From Vombatus ursinus (lineage: Eukaryota > Chordata > Mammalia > Diprotodontia > Vombatidae): DNA of 64,000 nucleotides. The position numbers and the translations under genes were made by a program. Position 1 is the first letter of the stretch; each line of letters begins with the position of its first letter. The notes beneath the pieces are model-generated. The model did not search any database. It saw nothing but the letters and a program-made list of their open reading frames with translations, and was not told the origin of the DNA. The DNA is taken from NCBI RefSeq assembly GCF_900497805.2, contig NW_020954557.1:2265416-2329415 (forward strand), read 5' to 3'. Below, one piece after another: positions 55,180-64,000 of the stretch.

Positions 55180-55282
55180 TATTATAGAATCTCAGAGTTG
55201 GAGGGGACCTCAAAGGACATGTCGTCTAATCTGTATGTGAACAAAGATCCTCTCTACACTTATCCCTGATGAGTTTACTTAA
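55180..55282 (-). repeat. CR1/L3 3' terminus, antisense
   Basis: TATAGAATCTCAGAGTTGGA, GGGGACCTCAAAGGACATGT and AAAGATCCTCTCTACACTTA. Confidence 0.7.
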
Positions 55283-56685
55283 CAACCTATTGTAACTGGC
55301 AGAGTGATTTAATGATGGGGGTGTGGGGTGATATAAATTTTTAAAAGTGAACCTGTGAAATTAGGTGACTTAAAAATTTACCTATTTAGTGGTTAATCAA
55401 ATGATACTCTTCTGGCTGAGGAGGCCAGAGTTTTGGATGTCATAAGAGCCCAGAGATACGCCTCCCTGGTTTACCCTTATAATCGTAGAAGATCATCATC
55501 CTTCTGGGATGCATGTTAGGAGAAATTGATGGAGGATTCCAGCTCTTTGGCTCACTACATTGACTGTGAATAACTTTTGGCAACTTACAGGAGGACATGT
55601 ATGAGAGCTGAAATGGATGGGTTGTAATTTGTATTGTTTGTATTGTTGTCACATTGTTGACATCGTAGGTCCTTTGGAAACCAACTCTGTCCCACCAAAA
55701 TGTATTAAGTTTAAAGAAGTCCTTAGTATTGGAATTACCCTAAGGATTTTTAAAAATTTGCCTCCACTCTAGTAAGGCTTGGCTTCTGTAGGGATGAGAA
55801 TTAATTTGTTGTCTTAAATCTCTTTGTGTGTGTGTGTGGGGGGGAGGCAGTGGTAGAGAAAAACAAAATGAGCTTCTCTGTTATCTTAATTTGTTAACAA
55901 CCATCTGGATACATTTTTATATACTATACTATATATTCAACTTTTATCTGTTTTAGAACAACAAAGTTGCAACCTTGTGATGGGGGAATTTTATTGCATG
56001 GAAATACATCCAAAAATATATTGTAAGGCAATGGGAGCATACCTAATAAAGAAAAATTTCAGTTTGCACAAACAGTCACAAATATGGTAGTAATGTAAAG
56101 AAAAGCACACCTATATTTTTAATACCTGTAAGGGTGTTTTTTGGGGAGGTGGTGATTGCTGATAAGTTTAAGCGTACTACCTTTTTTCACTTGAATAATA
56201 AAAATAAAATGAAAAATGTATTCTGATCTATACAGCTCCCACCACTAAACTTCCCTTTCTGTTCATTCAGCCTTTTCCCCCATGTTTTGACAGTGTATTT
56301 GACATCTTGTTACTTGCCTCCTTTCTCATTTCTGGGGCTCTTGCTAATTCTTTCCCTTGCACAATTAAGTGAATCCCTTTTTCAGGTCTTTTTTCCTTAT
56401 AAAGGACTGTACTCAAATATTATATCTACCTGCTTCTAGCCATCCTATCCATTACCTAATCATCTCTTAATTGGCACTCTTACCCACCTACCCACCCCCA
56501 TTCCCACTCCAGTTTCTCTATGTTTTGGTAGACAAATTAGGTGAAAAGGGTTAGGATTGTTAATAATTTGGCCTTTAATGTATTAAGATTTTAGATTTTT
56601 CATGAGATGGGTAGGGGTTATAGAAATGGAGATAGTTTTTGTGGTGGGGGCGTGGAAAGATCTTAAGGCTATCCTAAGAGCATAC
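55283..56685. other. Mostly single-copy intronic sequence
   Basis: Only a short (TG)n(G)n near 55825-55848 is recognised. 55870-56250 is AT-rich and repeat-free. Confidence 0.45.
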
Positions 56686-56689
56686 AGTG

Positions 56690-56930
56690 CTTTGTAAGGA
56701 CAGTCCCAGTCCAGCACTTAACAAAGTGCTGGGTACATAGTAGATGCTTAATAAATGTTTATTGCGTGATTGATTCTCACAAGTTGTAATGACATAGAAG
56801 ACATAGAAAAAACATTTTAGGACATCCAGCCCAACTCCATCATTTTTTAGATGTCTCAGAGAGGTAAAGTCATTTGCCAGTGTCCCACTGCTAGTCCTGG
56901 TGGGTCTGGGAACACATGACAAGTTTTTGT
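56690..56930. repeat. L2 terminus (sense) then MIR-like piece (antisense)
   Basis: 56690-56785: GTAGATGCTTAATAAATGTT. 56790-56930: CAGCCCAACTCCATCATTTT and GAGAGGTAAAGTCATTTGCC. Confidence 0.6.
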
Positions 56931-57197
56931 CTTATGGCTCCATCTAGTTCTCTGTACTGTGCCATGCTTCCTAAAATAATACTTCCTGGAGAGTGAAGCA
57001 GAGGTTGGTGGTCTAATTGTTAAAGGTCACATTTATTCACATAGTGGTATACTTAAGCCCCTGCCTTAGATTGATCTGTAGTATTACCCTTGCTTTTCTT
57101 GGCTTCTGAAGTCCAGGACTTCTGATAGTCTCAATCTTGTGGTCTCTACTGGGCATGATGCCTTAACATTTCATTTTAGTTTCTCTAATTTTTTAAT

Positions 57198-57398
57198 TGT
57201 TTGGTTATGTTTCAGTCAGGTCTGACTTTTTGTGACCCCATATGGGGTGGTTTGCCATTTTCCTTCTCCAGCTGAGGTTAAGTGACTTGCCCAGGGTCAC
57301 ACAGCTAGTAAGTGTCTGAAGCTAGATTTTAACTCAGGAATATGAATCTTCTTGATTCCAGACCCGGCACATTATCCACTGTGCCAGCTGGCTGACCT
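57198..57398 (-). repeat. RTE-tailed tRNA SINE with internal deletion
   Basis: GACCCCATATGGGGTGGTTT, GAGGTTAAGTGACTTGCCCA and CACTGTGCCAGCTGGCTGAC. The ATGAGGAAACTGAGGCAAAC segment is missing. Confidence 0.8.
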
Positions 57399-57933
57399 AA
57401 GATTCTCCCATAGTTGTTGACTATTATAAAGTTCCTAAAGAATATTGGGCCCTAAATAGCTTCAGGAAATGATATTGTGTCTCATCCTCTGTGTCTCTTT
57501 AGTATTTTACCTGCACTACTAAACCCTGGGCCAGCATCCTTGTTCCTAACCATTTCTTCCATCCTTCCAGATGCCTAAAGATGTATGGTTTACCATTAAA
57601 ATAAAATTAAAGTGAATTAAAATTCACTTGAGAATTTCATTTTTCCCCATGTTATAACTAGAGCCATCCTGGGATAACTATAGGAGGTTTGGAATCACTG
57701 CTTTCAGAGTCTGTGGCCTGGTGATGTGGCATTATATTATCTTACATGTTCAGATAGCTCAGCAGAACACACACACGGATGTTATTCAACAAACATTTAT
57801 GCCTGCTTCATTGTGCATGATAATGCAGTTAGTTCTGTGATAAAAACCAAACAAAAAAGCCATCTTCAAACAGTCACGGCCCTCAAAGAACTTTTATTGT
57901 ACACACACTTAACATGGACATGCAGATAAATAA

Positions 57934-57976
57934 GGGCAGCTAGGTGGCACAGGGGATAGAGCACTGGACCCAACCC
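57934..57976 (+). repeat. tRNA SINE head fragment
   Basis: GGGCAGCTAGGTGGCACAGG then GATAGAGCACTGGACC. The element stops after the head. Confidence 0.7.
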
Positions 57977-58097
57977 CTACTTCATTATCCAGAAGTATTA
58001 TTTTAGGAAGTATGGTGCAGTACAGAGAATTAGATTGAGCTGTAAGAGAGAAAAAACTTGTCATGGGCTCCTGGTCCTGCCACTACTAGTAGTGAGA

Positions 58098-58255
58098 CTC
58101 TGGCACAAAGAATCAGTCTGACCTCAGACATTTACTAGCTGTGTGACCCTGGGCAAGTCACTTAACCTCAGCTGAAGAAGGAAATGGCACCCAAATGGGG
58201 TCACAAAGAGTCAGACATGACTGAAACACAACCAAACAACCACAAAAATTAGAGA
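58098..58255 (+). repeat. RTE-tailed SINE, body with internal deletion
   Basis: GACCTCAGACATTTACTAGC, GTGACCCTGGGCAAGTCACT, CCAAATGGGGTCACAAAGAG and GACATGACTGAAACACAACC. Confidence 0.75.
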
Positions 58256-58295
58256 ATCTAAAATAAAATGCTGAGGTATTACGCCTAGTAAAGAT

Positions 58296-58440
58296 CACAA
58301 GATTGAGGCTCTTCAGTTCCTCATCTGTAGAATGAGCTGGAGAAGGAGATGGCAAGCCACTCCAGTGTTTTTGCTAAGAAAACCCCAACTGGGGTCATGA
58401 AGAGTTGGACATGACTAAAATGACTGAACAACAACAACAG
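58296..58440 (+). repeat. RTE-tailed SINE, 5'-truncated
   Basis: TCAGTTCCTCATCTGTAGAA, AACTGGGGTCATGAAGAGTT, GGACATGACTAAAATGACTG and (ACA)n. Confidence 0.85.
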
Positions 58441-58469
58441 ATACATAAATACAAAGTTATTTTAGGAGG

Positions 58470-59260
58470 GGAAAATTAATTAGCATCTAGGGGAATTGGA
58501 GAAGGCTTTGTGTTATTGGTGCCACCTGAACAGAGACTTGAAGATAAGGAACTCTGAAAGATGGAGAGGAGGAGGGAATGAATGATGCTAGACTTGAGGA
58601 TGACTTGTGCAAAGGTGGGAGATGACATTGTGAGTAGATGAAATTGCTAGTAGTCAGTTTGTCATGTGAATATGGTGAAATAAAACTGGAAAGTTAGATT
58701 GGAGACAGACTTTGTTGGACCTAAGACTGAGGATTTTATATTTTATCCTAGATATAGGATGGATACATTAAATGCTTTTGAGCAAGGGAGTGCCTTATAA
58801 AATCTGTCACTGGCATATTATTTTGGCTGCAGTGTGAACTATGGATTGGAGAGAGAAATGTAGAGTGGAATTAGGAAAACTGATTAATTAGTAGACTTAC
58901 AGCAATCCAGTTAAGAGATCATTGAAATGGATGGGAGAGATATTCTGGAGATGAAATTTCAAGACTTAACAAGTACGTGGATATGGTGGGACGAGAGAGA
59001 GGAAAGAGTCAAGGGTGACTCTAAGATTATGAGTTTGGGAGTCTGAGGAGTGAACCAGAAATAGAAAGGGGGGCATGTTTAGGGGCAATTCCACTTTAGA
59101 CATGTTGAATTTTAGATTGGGACACCCAGGTGGAAATATCCATAGGCCATTGAAGAAGTGGTGTTAGAGTACTGGAGAGAAAGGGCTTGGATACATGGAT
59201 TTGGCAGTCTTCTGCACAGATTTAAGAATTCCTGGTGATAATTGATGATATTAGGTATGA
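58470..59260 (-). repeat. L2 LINE, antisense
   Basis: GAACAGAGACTTGAAGATAA, AATGATGCTAGACTTGAGGA, GATTTTATATTTTATCCTAG, GAGTCAAGGGTGACTCTAAG and TTAGATTGGGACACCCAGGT follow the reversed L2 order over about 800 bp. Confidence 0.75.
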
Positions 59261-59629
59261 GGGTGACATGGAAGAGGTGACAGTTGAAGTCAAATTAGTC
59301 AGTAAAATTGCCAAAAGAAAGAGGAAGAAGAGAAGGGATTCCTTGAAGTCAGTCTCTTCTCTGCACCCACTTCCTTCCCACAAATTCCAAAAGACATTGA
59401 GAAATCAATTTCCCCTCTGTCTGAAGCAGATAGATTCTCCCAGGCCCTCCTAAGGTGCTTGTACAGGATAGTCTTGTGGCTTCATGTTTGGAGTTAATTT
59501 GAAGGCTTTTCAGGGTGAGAATGTAAAGGGAAGAAGGAGCTCTCTTTTCAACATTTTTGACTTTAACTTTGTCTTTTCTTTTACAAAAAGTTTGGTAGGT
59601 TTGAAGGGGATGTTATGGGGAAAGGAAGC

Positions 59630-59840
59630 TGCTTGGTCAGCCTGGGAAAATAAACATAGCTGATCTACGTGCCAGCTACTGACAGTTTATATCAAGCAAT
59701 TAGAAAACAAATGTTCATTATAGAACTTGATTTTTATGCAAACGTATTGGGAGTGGGTGGTCTGGCTACAAGTGTCTGTATGCTGATAATTATCTTTTGT
59801 GTACTAACCAGAGGGTAAAAGCAGTGGGTATGGTGAGGAG
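59630..59840. other. Repeat-free stretch, candidate conserved element
   Basis: Holds ACGTGCCAGCTACTGACAG, TTTTTATGCAAACGTATTGG (octamer-like ATGCAAA) and GCTGATAATTATCTTTTG. No repeat matched. Confidence 0.35.
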
Positions 59841-59842
59841 TG

Positions 59843-60010
59843 CTAGAAAAAGAGGATGTAGATGTAGGTTCAAATCCTGACCCAGTGCTTACTCCTTGTG
59901 TGATTTTGCCCAAGTTACTTAATTTCTTTTTGTTATCTGTAAAATAAGGTGGTAGGACAAGGTGACCTCCAAGGTACCTTTGAGCTCTAAATCTAGGCTC
60001 TTTTGATACT
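59843..60010 (+). repeat. CORE-SINE, short-tail variant
   Basis: GGTTCAAATCCTGACCCAGT, CTTGTGTGATTTTGCCCAAG and GACCTCCAAGGTACCTTTGA. Confidence 0.65.
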
Positions 60011-60265
60011 GTATTTCATTCCAGGAATTATGGGAGTCCTTCAATGTCTTTTGACATTTTTCCTTGCTGGTACCATGGTTTTACCTGATTGTATGTCAAA
60101 AAAAATACATGTATTTCTGATAAGGTGTACACATTTAATTTATAAGTTGCTTGACCTAAATTTCATTTTTTCTTGGTAGTGGCTTACTAGAGCTTTGGTT
60201 TTAGGTTCCTCTTTCTATCCTCAAATAACTAATAACTGATGAATTTAGGCTTAAATGCACTAGGG

Positions 60266-60484
60266 CAGGTGTTCTTAACCTGGAGTCTGTGGACATGTCC
60301 AAGGGGTTTGTGGTTAGATTTCAAGGGATCTATGAACTTGGATGAGAAAAAAATCGCATCTTTATTTTCATTAACTTCTAATTAATTGAATTTTAGCATT
60401 TCCTTCATTTACAAATGTTGGTAGCATGACATTCTGAGAAGGGGTCCAGGCGTTCATGATGCAAAAAAGCTTAAGAACCCCTTG
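60266..60484. mobile_element. hAT-like non-autonomous DNA transposon
   Basis: Left end CAGGTGTTCTTAACCTGGAG, right end GCTTAAGAACCCCTTG, inverted. Internal GGGATCTATGAACTTGGATG, TTTATTTTCATTAACTTCTA and CATTCTGAGAAGGGGTCCAG match the family at 33208 and 41872. No clear 8-bp duplication. Confidence 0.65.
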
Positions 60485-61260
60485 TCTTGTGATATGAAAG
60501 CTTCTTTTTTTGTGTGAGATGAATAATTACTCCTAAATTTTATTCATGCATGTGTTTTATATGTACACATTTATGCATATATATGTATATGCACATTCCA
60601 CATTCATATATGTGCATTTATAGATATGTTCTCTAAAATAGGACCCACTTGCACTAACCTGCCTTTCTCCATGAAGGATGTTGAGTGCTCTTTGCTAATT
60701 CAGTGCCCTTGGGGAGTGGAAGGTAATAATTTTAAATCCCTTTGTTGATTCTGCCTTGGAAGGCAGAGGGGCAGAAGAGGTATTCTTTATACCTAGTATG
60801 ATTCTTTAGAAACATTTGTTTAAAATGCCTTTTTTATTCTTTTACATTCTTGTTGGCTTAATGAAATGTGACTCCAGAGCTCCCTTTGTTTCTTGCCCAC
60901 AATGGGTAAACAGTCAGACAGACTACCAACCCAAGGAGAACCAACATACCACACTCTATTAGAAAACCAGAAAATCTGGTCCCACACCAGGTGTGGGTGG
61001 TATCCCTATGAACACATATAAAAAGTGCTTTGAGATCATGGGATGATGAAAGCCACCATAGAATTCTGGGTGAATGTAATCATCAAGGATTGCCACATCT
61101 TCCCCAGACGGTTGTTAAAAGGCAGGTTGTCTCAATGTAATGTGAGGGATCTCGGTGCTATGTTATTCTGAGGAGAGGGTGAGGATTAAGGGCTCTGTGC
61201 TGCCAACCTTCCATGGCAGAATCTGAATCATGAGTAGCCATTAGATCTCTTCTCATAGAT
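60485..61260. other. Single-copy sequence before the assembly gap
   Basis: A short TATA/TGTA-rich tract at about 60545-60625. Otherwise nothing recognised. Confidence 0.45.
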
Positions 61261-61270
61261 NNNNNNNNNN
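61261..61270. other. Assembly gap (10 N)
   Basis: Ten N bases. The true length may differ. It abuts the start of a SINE head, so a repeat may have broken the assembly. Confidence 1.
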
Positions 61271-61475
61271 AGGCAGCAAAGTGTAGTGAGAAAAGCAAAG
61301 ACCCAGAGAGCCTGGAGACTTGGGCACTGTCATTAATTTGTGGTGTTATCTTGAGCAGGTCACATACCTTACGTTGCCCCACCCCAACCCCCTCCTTCCT
61401 TACTAATCATTTGAAGTGAGTAACTGTACTGAATGACCTCTAAAGCTCCTTTCGGTTCTGAAATTCTACATGAAT
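61271..61475 (+). repeat. CORE-SINE, divergent, 5' edge at the gap
   Basis: GGCAGCAAAGTGTAGTGAGA, GAGCCTGGAGACTTGGGCAC, GTTATCTTGAGCAGGTCACA and GAATGACCTCTAAAGCTCCT. Confidence 0.6.
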
Positions 61476-61774
61476 ATCTTTTAAGAGTCCACCCGTTCCT
61501 ACCCCCTCTCCCAGGATTCCTGGCTTTTGTGATTTTTTTTTAAACTGTTGCTGTCTAGGTTGCAAAAGGAGAAATTTTGCTATCAAAAATCCTGGCTTAT
61601 GCTCCTTATCCTTGTCATCTTGCTTTTTATCACTTCTTTGGAGGCCCTGCTTTCATCCACCGCCCTTTTTTGATTGTAGTTCAACACACACTATTTAGTT
61701 GCTCAACTAAACTGTGCTATGATGTGAGGGAATTTCCTAATATTAATTGTGTGTCTGGTGACCATAATTAAGGA

Positions 61775-62050
61775 TGGTCCCTCATGCCTGAAATGCATGT
61801 TCTCCTCACCTCTACATCATTAGAATCTCATGTTTGAAAAAACAAAACAAAACAGCTCAAATGTCACCTTCTACATGGTCTCTCCTAATATCCAATACCC
61901 CACCCCCAACTGTTAATGCCTCCTTTCTAATAATCTTGCTTTAAATATATATATTTTCATGTTGTCTCCTTGTTACAGTATAAATTCCTCAAAGACATTT
62001 TTGTCTGTATATTTCTGATTCTGAGTAGACATTTAAATGTTTTTGAGTGA
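61775..62050 (+). repeat. L2 3' end
   Basis: AGCTCAAATGTCACCTTCTA, CATGGTCTCTCCTAATATCC, GTTACAGTATAAATTCCTCA and CTGAGTAGACATTTAAATGT. Confidence 0.65.
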
Positions 62051-62429
62051 CATTTCTCAAGTACAAGTTTCAAGTGGTTATCAAGTTGAAAGTATGCAAT
62101 TTTGTCCCTGCATTTAAAATAATAGACAGCCATTATTCACCCTTAAGCTATCTGCCTCACCCATCCTTGCCCTTGACCAGGAGTGATGATTTGGTTCTTC
62201 AAACTACCGTGTTCTTCTAGTCTTTTGATTAAGATAGTGGCATTAGCCCTTTAGTATGGTCTCTGGAGAAGTACAGGGTTTTTTTTTTCTGTTTGGTGAT
62301 CATTCTTCTGGTGTCTGACCTTCAATGGCTGCTTCCTTTTGCAGGTCAACTAGTCTTTCTTTCTCTTTGAGAAATCTTGTCAAACATTGGATGATAAAGT
62401 GAGGAGCCATAGCTTTTGACAGGTTATTG

Positions 62430-63215
62430 TGGTGGGCTGAATCTAGTAAGATGAAGTTTAACAGAGGTAAATGTAAAGTCTTTACAGTTTTTTGGGGGGG
62501 AATGAGTGACCAAAAGAGGGGTAACCAAGATGATAAAGGGCATTGAGTCTATGTCATGAGAACTGGCTGAAGGACATGGGATATTTTGCTTAGAGAAGAG
62601 ATGATCCAGGGACAAAAGGGCTCACTTGTTCAAGTATTTGAAGGACTTTTGCAAGAGAGGTGGGATTATTCCATTTATCAGTAGGGGGACAGAACCAGGA
62701 GCAATGTGTGAAAGTTGTACAAGTGTACAAAAAGGAAAATTTAGACTTGAGGGTCAAGGAAACACTTTTTAATGATTAAAGTTGTTCAAGGCCAGCTAGG
62801 TGGCACAGTGGATAGAGTGCCAGGCCTGAAGTCAGGAAGACTCATCTACTTGAGTTCAAATCTGGCCTCAGACACTTTCTGGGCAAATGTTTTAACCCTG
62901 TTTGTCTCAGTTTCCTCATCTGTAAAATAGGCTGGAGAAGGAAATGGCAAACTACTCCCATATCTATCAAGAAAACCTCAAATGGGGTCATGAAGAGTCA
63001 GACATGACTGAAATAACTGAACAACAAAAGACATTCAAAAGTAGAAAGGGCTTCCTAGAGCAGTGGTGAGTTCCCCCTTTTTCTTTGGAAATCTTTAAGC
63101 AGAAGGTTGATGATCATTTGTTGACTATATTATAGAGGGGATTCCACTTATATGGCTTGGAGTGCCTGGCTGTGAAAGTGTCCCTTCCAATTCTCAGATT
63201 CTATGAGTTTGGGGT
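62430..63215 (+). repeat. CR1/L3 LINE 3' end, split by a SINE
   Basis: GTGACCAAAAGAGGGGTAAC, AAGATGATAAAGGGCATTGA, TTGAAGGACTTTTGCAAGAG, ACAGAACCAGGAGCAATGTG, then after the SINE GAAAGGGCTTCCTAGAGCAG and CCCTTCCAATTCTCAGATTC. Nearly 550 bp of the CR1 3' region. Confidence 0.8.
62790..63030 (+). repeat. RTE-tailed tRNA SINE inserted in CR1/L3
   Basis: GGCCAGCTAGGTGGCACAGT, GAGTTCAAATCTGGCCTCAG, GGGGTCATGAAGAGTCAGAC and GACTGAAATAACTGAACAAC. TTCAA occurs on both sides, a possible short target duplication. Confidence 0.85.
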
Positions 63216-63369
63216 GCTTTTTTTAGCTATCAACCCAAATGAGATGGTGGCTAATATCTATCTTGTTTAACTTGTCCATTGAAATTTTGTATGGACTTTT
63301 AAAAAATATATGTGAACTATTATAGTCTTTGTTATATTTGGATGCTTTCACTTTTATTCAGTTAGTATG

Positions 63370-63600
63370 AGTTCTAAGAGTCCCTAACTTTAGGGAGCTT
63401 ACTGTCTAGTTTGGGAGATAACAGATACAAGATAGTTAAATGATAAGATAACATTAGATTAAGTGTGAAAAAATGAGATTGTAATGAAGAGAAAGATCTA
63501 AAGTTTAAAATGATTAGTTAGGGGAAGCTGCCTTGAAGGGAGGTGGCCCTTAAGGTACAGGTAGAAGGCATGAATAGGAAAGAATGGAAAAGTTGGTAGT
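63370..63600 (-). repeat. L2-like fragment, antisense
   Basis: AGTCCCTAACTTTAGGGAGC, TTACTGTCTAGTTTGGGAGA and GAAGCTGCCTTGAAGGGAGG resemble the reversed L2 3' UTR. Confidence 0.45.
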
Positions 63601-63740
63601 CCCAAATTGATGGGCACTCCTTTGGTTTACAGTTCTTTGCCACTATAAAAAGGAGCTCTTAGAAATATTTTTTATACCTAAGGATTCTTTAGCTTTTTAT
63701 TTGATCTCTTAGGGACATAGGTCTAATATTGCTTGGTCAA

Positions 63741-63791
<51 letters not shown>

Positions 63792-64000
63792 CTTAGTGAC
63801 TTTTGGGGTACTGTTCCAAACTGTGTTCCAGATGGCTTGACCACTCCACAGCTCTACTAGCAGTGCGTCATTGTGCCTGTTTCCTTATAACATCACTAAC
63901 ATTTGTTATTTTCCTATTTGGTCATTTTTGCCAATGTGATAGAGATGAGGTAGAACAGGAGAGTTACTTCAGTTTTCATTTCTTTGATTTTTAGTGATTT
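63600..64000 (-). repeat. L1 3' fragment, antisense, runs past the window end
   Basis: AATTGATGGGCACTCCTTTG, TTCTTTGCCACTATAAAAAG, TGATCTCTTAGGGACATAGG and CCACAGCTCTACTAGCAGTG. A (TG)n of about 46 bases (63744-63789) interrupts it. The end is cut by the window. Confidence 0.75.

Larger units (their letters stand above)
16711..64000 (+). other. Probable first intron (runs past the window end)
   Basis: Starts with the donor GTGAGG. No downstream stretch has the conserved reading frame and acceptor/donor pair of a coding exon, and interspersed repeats dominate. This is an inference: another gene or a non-coding RNA inside it cannot be excluded from sequence alone. Confidence 0.4.

Noticed and set aside
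1-64000. tRNA genes suggested by the many tRNA-like SINE heads
   Set aside because: The heads lack an intact cloverleaf and acceptor stem and are followed by SINE bodies; no free-standing tRNA was seen.

Overview
The window looks like ordinary nuclear DNA of a marsupial. The evidence is the repeat content. There are many tRNA-headed SINEs whose sense strand begins with the motif GGCAGCTAGGTGGCACAGTGGATAGAG. Some of these end in an A-rich tail, and others in an RTE/BovB-like tail finishing in GACTGAACAACAACAA. Around them lie abundant old MIR/Ther SINEs, L2 and CR1/L3 LINEs, and L1 pieces of a marsupial type. An Australian marsupial is my guess from the A-tailed SINE type, but that is weak. 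No protein-coding exon could be recognised. Apart from L1 ORF1 remains, the long open frames are low-complexity or repeat-derived.

Layout. Positions 1-15.6 kb are a repeat-rich, probably upstream flank: SINEs, L2 pieces, two possible LTR-like fossils, a Tc1/mariner-like MITE split by an L1 (3845-5642), and an L2 LINE split by an L1 (11465-13330). Positions about 15.64-16.72 kb form the only strong CpG island. It has GC boxes, an inverted CCAAT box, a long pyrimidine-rich leader and a good splice donor (AG|GTGAGG, donor G at 16711). I read it as the promoter and non-coding first exon of a plus-strand gene that I cannot name. Positions 16.7-64 kb would then be its first intron: single-copy stretches between SINEs, L2, CR1/L3, L1 and hAT-like fragments, plus a 10-base assembly gap at 61261-61270.

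Possible gene control. Besides the CpG island, several long intronic stretches without recognisable repeats are candidate conserved non-coding elements: 28.42-28.96, 35.56-35.78, 39.58-40.08, 43.15-45.2 and 59.63-59.84 kb. This is inference from the absence of repeats and must be tested by cross-species alignment.

I found no new gene system. The most unusual item is a 1.47-kb L1 insertion that keeps its 5' end but stops inside ORF1 with no poly(A). It is bounded by a perfect 15-bp target-site duplication inside a MITE. Next are an L1 3' segment with an internal tandem duplication of about 385 bp and a small hAT element with a near-perfect 8-bp duplication.
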